A stretch of 64,000 nt of DNA from Hypoxylon rubiginosum (taxonomy: Eukaryota > Ascomycota > Sordariomycetes > Xylariales > Hypoxylaceae). The notes beneath the pieces are model-generated. The model had not been told where the DNA came from and made no database searches. It saw nothing but the letters and a program-made list of their open reading frames with translations. Made by a program: the position numbers and the translations under genes. The first letter of the stretch is position 1. Every line of letters starts with the position of its first letter. Shown in pieces: positions 51,649 through 61,470 of this stretch. The stretch is taken from assembly GCA_902806565.1 (NCBI GenBank), contig CADCXA010000031.1, positions 930,001 to 994,000 on the forward strand, read 5' to 3'.

Positions 51649-52997
51649 ATGTGGTATTCAATCATTTCTTCGCTGCTTCTTGTCCATGCTGTGAAGGCAT
51701 GGCTTCCTCAGGATCGCGACCTCGCAGCCTTTAACCAGACCCTTCGTTTTGAGAAGCTCGGAAAGCGTTTCGAGCCCTCATTGCCCAATGGCGTCACTAA
51801 GATCCGCGGTGTTAACTTTGGTGGTATGTTGATAAGACGCCTTGGAGAAATGATATTCATCGAGATTCAATATGACTAACAACTCTAGGGTGGCTAATCT
51901 GCGAGCCATGGATGATGTCCAAAGAATGGAGCACAATGGGTTGCGATTCGTCGGATGTGTCCGAATTTGACTGTATGCGCAATCGCTACACTGGCGCCAA
52001 CCGAGCCGCTGGCAACGCGGCGTTTGAGCAACACTGGAGGACCTGGATTAACGCCGACACGGTCCAGTCTGTCCACGACGTGGGTTTGAATACTATTCGT
52101 ATTCCTATCGGCTACTGGTCGTACACTGACATCGTCGACACGGCGAGCGAGCCGTTCGCCGACGGAAATCTCATGCTCCCCTACCTCGACGCTGTCGTCC
52201 AAAAGGCCACCGATCTGGGTATGTACGTCATCATCGACCTCCACGGTGCTCCCGGCGGCCAGCAGCAGGACGTCTTTACCGGCCAAAACCCCAACCCTGC
52301 CGGTTTCTTCAACGACTACGACTATGGCCGCGCCGAGAAGTGGCTTACCTGGATGACCAACCGCATCCACTCCAACCCCGCGTACGCCTCCGTCGGCATG
52401 ATCGAAGTCCTCAACGAGCCCGTCTCCAGGCACGACGGCGGAAACCGGTACCCGGCCCCCGGCGAGGACCCGGGACTGGTGTCGACGTACTACCCCGGCG
52501 CTCTGCAGGCCGTGCGCAGCGCCGAGGGCAACGTGGCCGCCGACAGGAAGCTGCACGTGCAGTTCATGTCGAGCAAGTGGGACTCGGGGGACCCGCGGAC
52601 GAGCGCGGCCGTGGCCAACGACCCGATGACCGGGTTCGACGACCACAACTACATCGGGTTCGCGCTGTCGAACACGGACGACCAGTACAGCCTGATGCAC
52701 AGCGCGTGCACGGACTCGCGGCTCGTCTCCGGCGAGGGCTTCCTGATCACGGGCGAGTGGAGCATGACGTCGGGCGCCGCCTGGCAGGACGCCGACTTCT
52801 TCCGGAAGTTCTTCACCGCCCAGCAGCAGCTGTACGAGAAGCCCGGCATGGACGGCTGGGTCTACTGGACGTGGAAGACGGAGCTCGACGACCCTAGGTG
52901 GACGTACTCGTACGCGACCTACCTCAACTACGTCCCGACCGACGCGGCGGGGCTCGAGAACAATGTTTATCAGGACGTCTGTGCTGGGTATACATAG
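51649..52997 (+). CDS. secreted GH5 beta-glucanase
   Basis: Two exons, 51649-51823 and 51889-52997, with a 65-bp intron (GTATGT, branch GACTAAC, CTAG; phase 1), give 427 residues. A signal peptide is clear (MWYSIISSLLLVHAVKA). The fold is glycoside hydrolase family 5: GVNFGGWLICEPW at 54-66, IRIPIGYW near 128-135, the acid/base Glu235 in EVLNEP, the HNY segment near 311, and the nucleophile Glu348 in LITGEWS. The Trp-rich end (WVYWTWKTE) lines the sugar site. Fungal GH5 enzymes with the GGW..EPW start act on beta-1,3 or beta-1,6 glucan, in wall remodelling or on other fungi's walls. The exact linkage cannot be read. ATG 51649 is chosen over the GTG one codon earlier. Confidence 0.9.
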
Positions 52998-53205
52998 GTC
53001 CGTAAGGTTGCGGGGCATGAATACCGTAGGGATAGGGATAAGGACGAAAGAATTCAGGTTATGTCTTTCTCTTGTACCATATTTTACATTGTCCCTTAGC
53101 CATGGACTCATTTCAAGGCTTTAATATTGGACACCTGCTGGACGCTGTATATATGATGTCTGCATTATGCTTTTGCTCCCGTACTCAACCTCAGGCATGG
53201 CAATG

Positions 53206-53820
53206 CTATAACAAATATCCGTCTGAGTCCCAACCATTATGTGGCTCATTGCTGTGTACGATAATAGTTCTCTCCTTCTCAATATCGAACCTGACCGTAA
53301 CACCCTCGCCGGTCATGGGATGTTTAAAGCTCACAGCAGGGTGGAGCTTGGGAAAGTGGAAGTTCTAGAAATTCACTTCGCATTAGTAACGTCTTGTATC
53401 TTCGCGTCGAGAAAACTGAGTGCAACTCACCCCAGCTTTCTCCGTCAAGGACGAAGTACGCCTTGTCGTCGAAATTAATACAACATCCGATTACAGTTAC
53501 CACGTCTGATTTCTTGATATAGTTTCCTATAAGTTTCTCTTCGTAATAAACACGGCCGTCATTGGAATGGTACCCCCATGATCCAGGATCCCACTCCACC
53601 ATTTTATCCAGAGGCGCTTCCTCCCGACAAACACCGACGCCAACAATACTACGAGAGGTACTCGTATTCTCCTCGTCGTTATGTTCTCGTTTTTTTCCCT
53701 TCTAGAGCGTTAACCTGAATCTCAAAATAGCAATCCGTCTTATCGTAGGTGGGGTCGTAAGTTAAACTGACACGCCGAATCAATTGGGAATATAATGCTA
53801 TACTTCCCAAATAAGTCGCT
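53206..53820 (-). pseudogene. broken SPRY-domain gene
   Basis: Three reading frames on the minus strand together spell a SPRY domain. The first part (about 53820-53690) gives VSLTYDPTYDKTDCYFEIQV. After a run of seven A/T (53690-53696) the frame shifts, and the middle part gives IVGVGVC then WDPGSWGYHSNDG and VIGCCINF. After a GTGAGT donor (53430) and a TAG acceptor (53365-53366) the last part continues in yet another frame, with KLHPAVSFKHPMTGEGVTV, to a stop at 53206. Splicing at those sites does not restore the frame. No in-frame ATG starts the first part, so the 5' end is missing or in an unseen exon. SPRY is a protein-binding module, in fungi often at the C-terminus of larger proteins. 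A sequencing error in the homopolymer could explain one of the two shifts. Confidence 0.62.
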
Positions 53821-54658
53821 TAGAGAATTCTAGAATACCCCGAATAGGGATTATTCATGACGTGGCTCTATTAAATTCGACTTTGTAGACTGTCTCGAAG
53901 TACCTTGGGACCTATTTCCCAGTCCAAGACTCGAATTGCAACTAGGTGGTACTAACGCACTTACAAGGTCTTTGTCAAGGTCTAGGAACTGAGGTTTTGC
54001 AAGGGAAAGAAGGAAAGAAAGAAAGAAAGGGAAAAGGGACACTGTCGGCGCTAAGCGATGTGTTCCAGGGGGTCGCTTACATAATATCAATTACATAATG
54101 CTGACTACAGAGTGTTCATTACATAATGTTCATTACATAGGTAGTTTTCATTACATAATGTAGTTTATTACGTAAAGTCCGTGACATCTTTCATGAACAT
54201 CTATGGCGAGACGTTGCTCATGACTTCGAACACCGCTCTGTTATTGCATCTGCTCAGGGGGTGGGGTGATGAAGAGTCAAGGCTGATCCTGGAGTTAGTA
54301 TCTAATGTGAGAGTGAATTCTTGATTTGTGAAGTCTAATTAAACTTGCTTAGACTTATAAATGGAGAGATGATTAGGAGCAAGCCAAGTGCAATATTTTT
54401 ATTCAGTAACGAGCGTCTATCTAGTTGGATAATACGGGAGAAATTCCAAGCCAATGCCTTTCTCCGGTCAGGTAGGCATGTTTAGTGTAGAAACAAAGTA
54501 TATCAATCAGTTCGCTGTGATTGAGGTGCTCGGGATCCCAATTCCCATCAAAACTGAAGAATCTTACAAGAAATCAGCATCCGTGGCGGAATAAAAGGAG
54601 AGAAACGTTCTGCAGCGTACCGAGTCTTTTCTTTTGCATGGCAATGCAACCTTGATGC
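53821..54658. other. intergenic region with simple repeats
   Basis: It contains a GAAA-type microsatellite at about 54001-54036. At 54077-54175 it has six spaced copies of TTACATAATG-like words (start positions about 54077, 54091, 54119, 54133, 54151 and 54168). No gene is supported. Confidence 0.6.
54077..54175. repeat. six spaced TTACATAATG-like words
   Basis: TTACATAATA/G recurs at irregular spacing of 14-28 bp, usually preceded by TCA. The last copy (TTACGTAA) is degenerate. It could be a cluster of binding sites for one factor or a decayed minisatellite. Confidence 0.6.
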
Positions 54659-54959
54659 TTAACAGGCCTGGCCGCACGCAACGCACTGAGCGTTGCCATC
54701 GGCGTGGTAGCACTGCGCGTCAGTCATTAGTATCCGCATTGTAAGTGACCCGAACTTGTTTTAGGGGTCTAAAGCTCACCATGAAAGCGCCAGTAGGGCA
54801 TAGAGGGTTTGGAACTGGATGTTCCGGGCATTCTCGCTTGTGGAGCTGGAGTTCTTCAGGGGTGATGTCTCTTTCGACAAGACCCGAGCCTGCGTTGGCT
54901 AACGGTGTTCCCGCAACCATGGCGATGAAAAGAGCAGAAGTGAATGCAATGAACTTCAT
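54659..54959 (-). CDS. small secreted cysteine-rich precursor with Kex2-type site
   Basis: Two exons on the minus strand, 54959-54780 and 54712-54659, with a 67-bp intron (GTGAGC...TACTAATGAC...CAG, phase 0), give 77 residues. Without splicing the cysteine-rich end is lost. The signal peptide is MKFIAFTSALFIAMVAG-like. A pro-region ends with a dibasic KR at 41-42, so Kex2-type cleavage would release a 35-residue peptide starting ECPEH. All six cysteines (44, 54, 61, 70, 73 and 77) lie in that mature part, with spacing C-x9-C-x6-C-x8-C-x2-C-x3-C and a terminal Cys. This resembles small disulphide peptides secreted by fungi (effector or antimicrobial type), but I recognise no named family. Confidence 0.75.
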
Positions 54960-56039
54960 TTTGGAGGTGTCCGAATGATATTTGATGAGTATTGGGAATG
55001 TCGATGTTGAGTTTGCTGTGTCGAGATGGAAGATTGAATTAAAGCTTCCGGGAGCAAAGAGCGCCTTATGTACTCCTTTTCGTCAGTGTAGACCTAGCTA
55101 CGAAAGAAAGAGTTCACTCATTGATCTATTTTTCTCTTCTTCCCGATAGTCCTTCCATTTCAGCACGGTAAGAAGATCTTCATTGACACAAGGTATTATT
55201 TTGGTAGTCGTCCTATCGGATCACAAGGCAAACAAAGTATGCTGCTTAGTGAAGCTGTAGATAATTACATGATCTGTTAGGCTGCAGATCTTATATGGTG
55301 GGTAGGTAACACAAGACAAATTGTGTCGAAAAATGGCATTCGATCAGCTCTCTAATTGCAGAAAGGGGTTGAGAAACTTCATCATACCCGAGTTATGATA
55401 TGGTTTTAAAACTATAGGATTGTGTGGCTGAGGCACAGCTCCCGGACTCCTATATGGTGCAGCCGCCAGAAATCATCTTGGCTTGGCACTAGGTATGCCA
55501 AGGCGATGAAGTAGGCCATTGCATTCATCAAAGTAGTACTGAAAGTAGATAAATGCACGTACCGTCACTTGGACATCGACCGATGCTGCCGCTGGCTTTA
55601 GATGGCGTTTTCGGCCCACCTTTAGGAACGGTCATCTCACAGTAAGTGAGGAAAAAGTGATGTCGTAATTATATACACGGAGGCGTTGAGCGGCTGTAAG
55701 TTGCTTGATAGATTTACAGAGTCTTCGTGGGCTCCCAGATCGTATGGGAAGCCAGATTCCAGTTGATCTCGAAATTTAAATATTTGGCAAATATCCAGAG
55801 AAGTGTAAACAAGTAACTGACGAATCGTTATAAATGTATTTATACGGTGCTATTCTCGATCCCTAACTGTGGGGCGTCGTATATAAGAGCTAATAGCTTA
55901 GGTAAGCTAGCTAGGAAGCTGTTGGCTAGGCAACGTAGCCCTTAGACCTGAGACTATCTCCGCCGCGCCGCCCATTCCAGTTTCGTTGCTTCCCCGCCTC
56001 ACACGCCGAACGAGCATCCTTCTTAACACGTCCACCACC
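54960..56039. other. 1.1-kb intergenic region
   Basis: No gene is supported. It should hold the promoters of the divergent genes starting at 54959 and 56040. Near 55895-55950 gctagctagg-like words recur (gtaagctagctaggaagctg, then ggctaggc). Confidence 0.45.
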
Positions 56040-56498
56040 ATGGCGCTCCCGAACATCCACGCCTTCTATCACTTCTGGTTCAAATGGCTAGACCCTCTTG
56101 TATTGGTACCTACAGTATACGCTCTCATTTTCACCCCGCAAGTTATGCTAGATGCCTTGGCTCCGGCCCCTCAATCGGCTTACAACCCCGACCAAGGCTT
56201 CCTCCTTCACCAACTCGCCGCCATGTACGCTTTCGTGGCCATTATTCTGGGGGGAGTCCTGCGCGTCAGCAACGAGATCAAGGTGTGGAGGGTAGTTATT
56301 GCAGGCGTCCTGCTTATTGATATCGCTATGTTGGCCAGTATCTATGCCAGCCTGAAGCAGCAAGATCGGTTGAGTCTAGAGACTCTGCGCGGAGCGGACT
56401 GGGGAAGCGCACTGTTTACTGGATTGGTCACCGTTATCAGGATGTTTTTCTTGACGGGGGTTGGTGTGAAGGATCAGATCAAGTCGAAGAATATCTGA
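56040..56498 (+). CDS. small four-helix membrane protein, DUF7704-like
   Basis: A single exon of 152 residues. Four hydrophobic segments are visible, about 18-38, 58-75, 83-104 and 124-145, with short loops, consistent with an integral membrane protein. The start HAFYHFWFKWLDPLVLVPTVYAL and the later VLRVSNEIKVWRVVIAGVLLIDI fit the pattern I know as DUF7704, small fungal proteins often found in accessory gene regions. Its function is unknown. ATG 56040 (context accaccATGG) is taken as start. An in-frame TTG 18 codons upstream is rejected. Confidence 0.72.
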   Translation: MALPNIHAFYHFWFKWLDPLVLVPTVYALIFTPQVMLDALAPAPQSAYNPDQGFLLHQLAAMYAFVAIILGGVLRVSNEIKVWRVVIAGVLLIDIAMLASIYASLKQQDRLSLETLRGADWGSALFTGLVTVIRMFFLTGVGVKDQIKSKNI

Positions 56499-57346
56499 AA
56501 AGGGTCATTACCGCAAGGGCCTAAGCACAAGCGAGACAAGGAGAGGAAGTCAATTACAGGCCGCGAGAAGGAAGAGCCTGCGATACGCGTCAGTGTTGAC
56601 CTCCAACAAGCAAAGGCTAGTGTGGAGTTGCCGAAGTAGAAGCATTCGCAGACTCTCAGGACACCGTTGTTGTCTCTACTTAAATTTTCAATCAATCTGG
56701 TTTGCCGTCTTTTTGGATTATTGTCCATATCTTCTTTCTCGGCTCGTAGCCATGATAGCTATCTGGGTCTAAAGCCATTGAGTTACGTCACTAAGAAGTG
56801 GTAATTAATTGAATTTTATAAGGAAGAGACATCGTAAAGGTATTAGGATAGCAGAGGAGGAACATCCAATCATATTCATTTTCTAGTTGCTCGAGATTCT
56901 CAATAAGGGGCGGTCGAGTACCATAACTAACCGCAGAGGCATCTAAATATAATTCCCTAGACCGTCGAAAAGGACATGCAAGAAAACAGTATGTCTCTGG
57001 TATTTTCCCCGCTGACCTGCAAGTCTTGAAACTCACACTCAGGAGTAAGACATAATGTATTCACTATTGGTATATGTTATGCAAAAAATCCAGTTCGGCA
57101 AGCCAACCTGCATGTATGTCAATTTGCGAGCTTCGTATTGGATCGCCGTACCTTTTTGATGTGTCGCCGATTAAGCTAAGCCATTCTTCTACAACGTCCA
57201 ATAGAATACGTAGGGTGACATACTTATTTTGGAGTACAAAGGGGGTGAAATGCGGATTTCAGGTTCAAGAAATAGGCACCCCCAAATTAAATTTTGACCT
57301 TCTCATCTGCTGTTTTCAAGACTACCTTGGTAGCTAACCGATCAAG
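56499..57346. other. intergenic region
   Basis: No gene is supported. The overlapping short frames at 56474-56728 minus, 56791-57036 minus and 57074-57337 plus show no domain or signal peptide. Confidence 0.45.
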
Positions 57347-58027
57347 ATGAAATCAAAATCTACACTCTCTATTCTTGGGCTTGCATCTTTGGTTCGAGTT
57401 TCAACATCTCTTCAACTCAACGTAACAGCCATCAGTGCCAGGGACGGCTCTTCTATATTCCAATGCTGGCAGATGGATACACCATTCGACATCTCTACCG
57501 AGCCCGGCACGCTTGGGACGGCCGGGGCCGTTCTGGGTGATGTTTCGACCGTCTCATACACCATCATCCCTGCGAATCATGATAGCGGCTTGCACAATGC
57601 GCCGTGCAACCTGTGAGTCGCCCTGATATGATCCCACACAGGCGAGTAGAGTTACCTAGTTTCTAATGTGATACCATTAAATAGGTGGGCTGTGGTGGCC
57701 GGTCTGGTCCACTTTACGCTTCCTGATGATGATACCGCCGGCGCCTATATATCTGGCGGTTCATCCAGCATTATGTTTGCGGCCGATACTGCGGAGGTCA
57801 GTCAGAGAGGCCATAACGCACGATTCCCGGGGCTAACCGAGACAATTGTCCTTCAAATTCCAACACATGACGGAGAAGTACCAAAACATAGTGTACTACA
57901 CATGGGTCCGTGTGGTGTCGATGATATGGTCGGAATCCGTGAAGTTGGACTGGGAGCTACGAGGTCTGGTCCCGTTGAAGCTAAGGTTGAGGTGGATGGC
58001 AACCTGTTGCCCATTCAGTTTTTATGA
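57347..58027 (+). CDS. secreted protein, possible cupin-like fold
   Basis: Two exons, 57347-57612 and 57685-58027, with a 72-bp intron (GTGAGT...TAG, phase 2), give 202 residues and the continuous stretch HNAPCNLWAVVAGLVHFTLP. An N-terminal signal peptide is likely (MKSKSTLSILGLASLVRVSTS). The motif order is FQCWQMDTPFDIS (38-50), HNAP (83-86), GLVHFTLPDDD (95-105), IMFAADTAEVSQRGH (118-132) and ETIVLQIPTHDG (141-152). A beta-rich chain with these His and Gly positions resembles a cupin barrel, an inference only. I recall similar secreted proteins in other Sordariomycete-type fungi but no function. The end from 178 on is less conserved-looking. Confidence 0.75.
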
Positions 58028-58332
58028 AATGGTAGATGTGTATCAATTGTGAGTTGTGGGTTTGGTTAGGGATCTCTCATAGCCATCGCGAAAAGCCACG
58101 CAGTGAAACAGTTATAAAGGATAGAACATTGGAAAAGTCTTCACATAGCATTACTTTCACGGTTCCCCTGATCGAGTATATCTGAGATAAATACTTTAAT
58201 GTTTCTGATTTATTTCATTGTTGCCCCGTTTTCTTCCAAGAAGTTCCCCAAAAAATCCAAAGAGCGAAAATACCACGCACCCGAAGCCCTGTCTGTCTAC
58301 CTAGAGTACCTATGTAACTTTGTGCCTTTCGT
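58028..58332. other. short intergenic region
   Basis: This lies between the two convergent stop codons. Its right part (from about 58205) belongs to the duplicated segment described separately. Confidence 0.5.
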
Positions 58333-58650
58333 TTATTTATTTCTTGCCGCCTCTCTCTCCTTTCTCTCATCCTCTGCCAACCTTTTTGCGGCTTCTGCCT
58401 GCTTTATCTCATCCTCTTCCTGCTCTCTTACAGCCTCTTCCTGCTTTCTCGCGGCCTCTGCCTCCGCCGCCTCCACCGCCTTCCACGCCGCCGCCGCCCT
58501 TGCAGTTGCCTCATCCTCATCAGCTTCCCTCCTCGCTCTTTCCTCGTCTGCCTTTATTATGTCATTTTGTTTATTGCAGTTCCAGCAGTTCCAGCAATTA
58601 GTCGGGCTTTGGCAAACGGGACAGTTATTTCCTGCGCCGTTATTCGACAT
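58333..58650 (-). CDS. Cys-motif plus charged-helix small protein (left paralogue)
   Basis: A single exon of 105 residues on the minus strand, without a signal peptide. The N-terminus has CPVCQSPTNCWNCWNC (residues 10-25), a CxxC-x5-CxxC arrangement that could bind zinc. From about residue 33 the chain is almost all Glu, Lys, Arg and Ala and should form one long charged helix or coiled coil. The other strand also has a long open frame, but it is Ser/Ala-rich low complexity. The paralogous locus at 59721 keeps the same design, strand and flanking sequence, which supports this strand. Function unknown. Confidence 0.6.
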   Translation of the reverse strand: MSNNGAGNNCPVCQSPTNCWNCWNCNKQNDIIKADEERARREADEDEATARAAAAWKAVEAAEAEAARKQEEAVREQEEDEIKQAEAAKRLAEDERKEREAARNK

Positions 58651-59720
58651 TCTTTCTCCACGATAATAATGAACAGGGGAACGGGTTAGTATTAGTTCGT
58701 CAGGATCTAGGCTTAGTGCTTGAGAAGACAGGTGTGATATGTAGATAGTCGGAATCCAACCGAATGCTGCTGACGTTATTTGAGATGTCCTGTGGGCAAG
58801 TTGCAGTATGCTCGTTGAGTGCGCTCGATGGTTGGTTCGCTGTGGTTCTTATACAGTTAGCAAGAAAACACCTAGACATGCCAGGACTTATATATTTCCT
58901 CGATAACCTCGATCTCAAGGAGCCATTCAAGCACTAATCATGATATACCCTTCTGGTGTAAGTATTGAATCATGATAAACGTGTGAAGTTAGTCATGAAT
59001 ATCTTCGTCCCTCGCGAGAGATAGTAGTGATGAAAGTACTCGGCGGTTAAAAATGGAATATTAGCGCATACTATCAAGACACAAGCAGAAGAACACCAAT
59101 ATAATGACAGCGTTGCGCAAGTTATCACCTGATTTCGCGGAGGCACTTTCTCCTAGGGACGCAGTCCTGACTCCCCAACAGCACTGATTACCTCAACTAT
59201 CCAACTAAGTAATCAGGAGTCGAAAGGCTTGCAGAGTGGCGGACACGGAAATTCTTTAATATTAATTCAGCTATACGTTATCCGTCGGAAGCTACTTCAA
59301 GAAGAGTCCTTAATGTGCAAAGCTATTCACCTGGTCGATACCTGGTACAGCACCTGGGTAGGTACTCTGGGTCTTCAAATTGGCATGGAAACAGGCATGT
59401 ATTTATCATGATGTGTTTGTATCATCACAGCACATTCTCTATAACAAGGCAGATGATATATCGGGTGAATGAGTTGATTAAAGTACGCTGGGTACTGTAC
59501 ACCTAGGTAGCTACTCTAATATTTCCCGCTTGTCTCATCGATGCCCCGTTTTCTTCCAAGACCTTCCAAAATTCCAGAGAGCGAGAATATCATGCACCCG
59601 AGTTGGTCGCACGATAGTTATGTTAAGAAGAATGGTTAAAGGAACCTTTGCCGAAGAACCAGTCGGACGAAATTGCCTTCTGGTTGCCGAACTTGCTTCG
59701 TGCGTAGCGTTCCTCGTCTC
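58651..59720. other. promoter and tail of the duplicated segment
   Basis: The left part (to about 59165) is the upstream region of the 58650 gene and is mirrored at 59949-60590. The part 59170-59520 is unique spacer between the copies. Short frames at 59229-59411 and 59315-59506 have no recognisable content. Confidence 0.5.
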
Positions 59721-59948
59721 CTAAGTCTTATTTTCCTCGTTCTTCCTATCCTCAATATCCTTTGCCGCCTTCTTGATATTGTCGTTCACCTCGTCCTCCC
59801 GCTTCTTCCGCTCAGCATCCTTTGCCGCCTCATCTGCCTTTCTACAGGCGTCGCATTCCGAGCCGATGAACTCGGCGTTGCATTCACTGCATGTCTTGGG
59901 CTGGAGCAAGTCGTTGTAGGGGTCTGGGTCTGAGTCTGAGCCTGACAT
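59721..59948 (-). CDS. Cys-motif plus charged-helix small protein (right paralogue)
   Basis: A single exon of 75 residues on the minus strand. CSECNAEFIGSECDAC (residues 20-35) is a CxxC-x8-CxxC zinc-ribbon-like motif, followed by a Lys/Glu/Asp-rich helix to the end. The design matches the protein at 58333-58650, and the surrounding sequence is duplicated. The helix is about 30 residues shorter and the Cys spacing differs. No signal peptide is present. Function unknown; a nucleic-acid or protein-binding role would be a guess. Confidence 0.6.
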   Translation of the reverse strand: MSGSDSDPDPYNDLLQPKTCSECNAEFIGSECDACRKADEAAKDAERKKREDEVNDNIKKAAKDIEDRKNEENKT

Positions 59949-61038
59949 TGTTGCTGGCGGCAGTAATAAGCAGGGGGTAAGCTAGTACTGGCTCGTTGGG
60001 ATCTAGGCTTGGTGCCTGAAAGGACTGTCGATGATTAGTCGGAACTCAACCGAATGCTACTGAAGTTGTTTCTGGAGACAGTACCTAGGTAGATGAGTCT
60101 TATTGTTGGGTTGGTAATCTTGACCAGCTATGTGAATCGAGATGTTCAGTGTGTAGTGTGTTGCAATATGCTCGATGAGTTGCGCTTGGAAGGTCGGTTG
60201 ATTTAGGGTGTTGTGGTTATGTTGTAGTTGGCATGAAGACACGGAAACGCAACGAACTTATATGCTTTCTGAGCGACCCGTATCCGAAGCTCCCTTTTGC
60301 GGATAGTTTTCTCGTTAATCACTATAGACCCATCCTGTGGAATGATTGAGTCAGTATATAATACGCGTAAAGCGGCAAACGCACATGGAAATCTTTGTTG
60401 CCGACGACTTATTTCTTGTCCCTTGCGAAAGCTCCTAGTCATCTATCATATAAGTCGCTCAACCGTTGAGAATATATGACTAGGGCACACCGCCACGGCG
60501 CAAGCAAAAGGGCGCCTAGAAAGTGACGTTGTTGCGCGAGTTATCACCTGATCTTACTGAGGCAATTTCTCCTCTCTCATAAATCTAAAGCGTGGCAAAG
60601 CTTCCATGGGTTAGTATTACACGTGTTGACCCTGTTTGACACGAAGATCAAGCATGCCTGACTTTTAACCTAGGCCATGCGGGTGGGTGCGTGCCTCGTT
60701 GAAGTGCTAGTTAGCCGGCAAATGTATTCAAAAGTGCTACAAAAATGTTAGATTAACCCTGACACAGAAGGATTATTACTCATGGCGGGCCTATGGTCGC
60801 GGGTCTGGATCTTCATAGATCAATCCAATATTGGATATGGCAAATAGCATTACAAGAAATAGTTGATAAGTGCAATGCACCGCGTCACACATGACTACTC
60901 GTGTGGGACATTTGCGATAACTTTCAAGGGTTTTGCACCTGTTTCTCTAATAGCTCATATTCATACAGAGTTACCAGCAAAGCTCACGATACTATCCTAA
61001 TAAGAAATAATGTACATCATAGTCCCATGGAATACCAA
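59949..61038. other. intergenic region
   Basis: The left 640 bp are the upstream half of the duplicated segment. From 60590 to 61038 nothing is recognised. Confidence 0.5.
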
Positions 61039-61470
61039 TCAAGCCTCCCAAGCGACGGCCTCGCCTCTCTTCTCGCCCGCAGCCGCCGCCTCGGCGCAGT
61101 AGTCGTCATTCTTGTCGCCGCCGATGCAGCCCGCGTGGCACATCTCCAGGTACTTGATGTCACCATGCTCGATGCAGCTCCACAGTGACTGTTTGATGGA
61201 GGTGTCATCCGTAGGCATGTTGTTCGCACGGAGGTTGGTGACGATCTTGGTAATATAGTCTCCTATGTAGAATTATATTAGCATTTTTCTGCTATCCGGC
61301 ACCCGGCATAGTTGATTCTCCTGATCTGCTCAAGAAATTCAATGTAAAAGCTTACCCCTCTGAAGGAGATAGGTACCGCAGTAAATACCTCCTGTCTTAC
61401 AGCTCTTGGCCGAGGCCAAGCCTGAGAGGACAGTGGTGAAGAGAATTGCGATATGAGCTACTTGAACCAT
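61039..61470 (-). CDS. small secreted cysteine-rich protein
   Basis: Two exons on the minus strand, 61470-61356 and 61262-61039, with a 93-bp intron (GTAAGC...TAG, phase 1), give 112 residues. The signal peptide is MVQVAHIAILFTTVLSGLASA, with cleavage expected before KSCKTGG. Six cysteines (24, 31, 68, 80, 84 and 94) are in the mature part. Recognisable blocks are SCKTGGIYCGTYLLQRGDYI and SLWSCIEHGDIKYLEMCHAG, ending CIGGDKNDDYC. The layout resembles a family of fungal small secreted proteins I have seen without an assigned function. The tail after 94 is Ala/Glu-rich and lacks cysteine. A TATAAATA box lies about 150 bp upstream of the ATG. Confidence 0.8.

Larger units (their letters stand above)
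58205..60590. repeat. direct segmental duplication (two copies of about 1 kb)
   Basis: The segment 58205-59165 and the segment 59525-60590 are diverged direct copies in the same orientation. Shared landmarks in order are gccccgttttcttccaag (58223; 59542), the coding regions of two small minus-strand genes, gatctaggctt then cggaa followed by ccgaatgct in the upstream regions (near 58706-58767 and 60000-60058), acttatat near 58890 and 60256, and gttgcgc then agttatcacctgat (59113-59133; 60529-60550). The right copy has an extra stretch near 60070-60160. Divergence is well beyond sequencing error, so the duplication is not recent. Confidence 0.75.

Noticed and set aside
51894..53111. 405-codon antisense frame over the GH5 gene
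   Set aside because: It is a shadow of GC-rich codons. The sense strand encodes both catalytic glutamates and a signal peptide.
58199..58666. 155-codon Ser/Ala-rich plus-strand frame over the small charged-helix gene
   Set aside because: It is the complement of a Glu/Ala/Lys-rich helix. The duplicated partner locus preserves the minus-strand design but not this frame.
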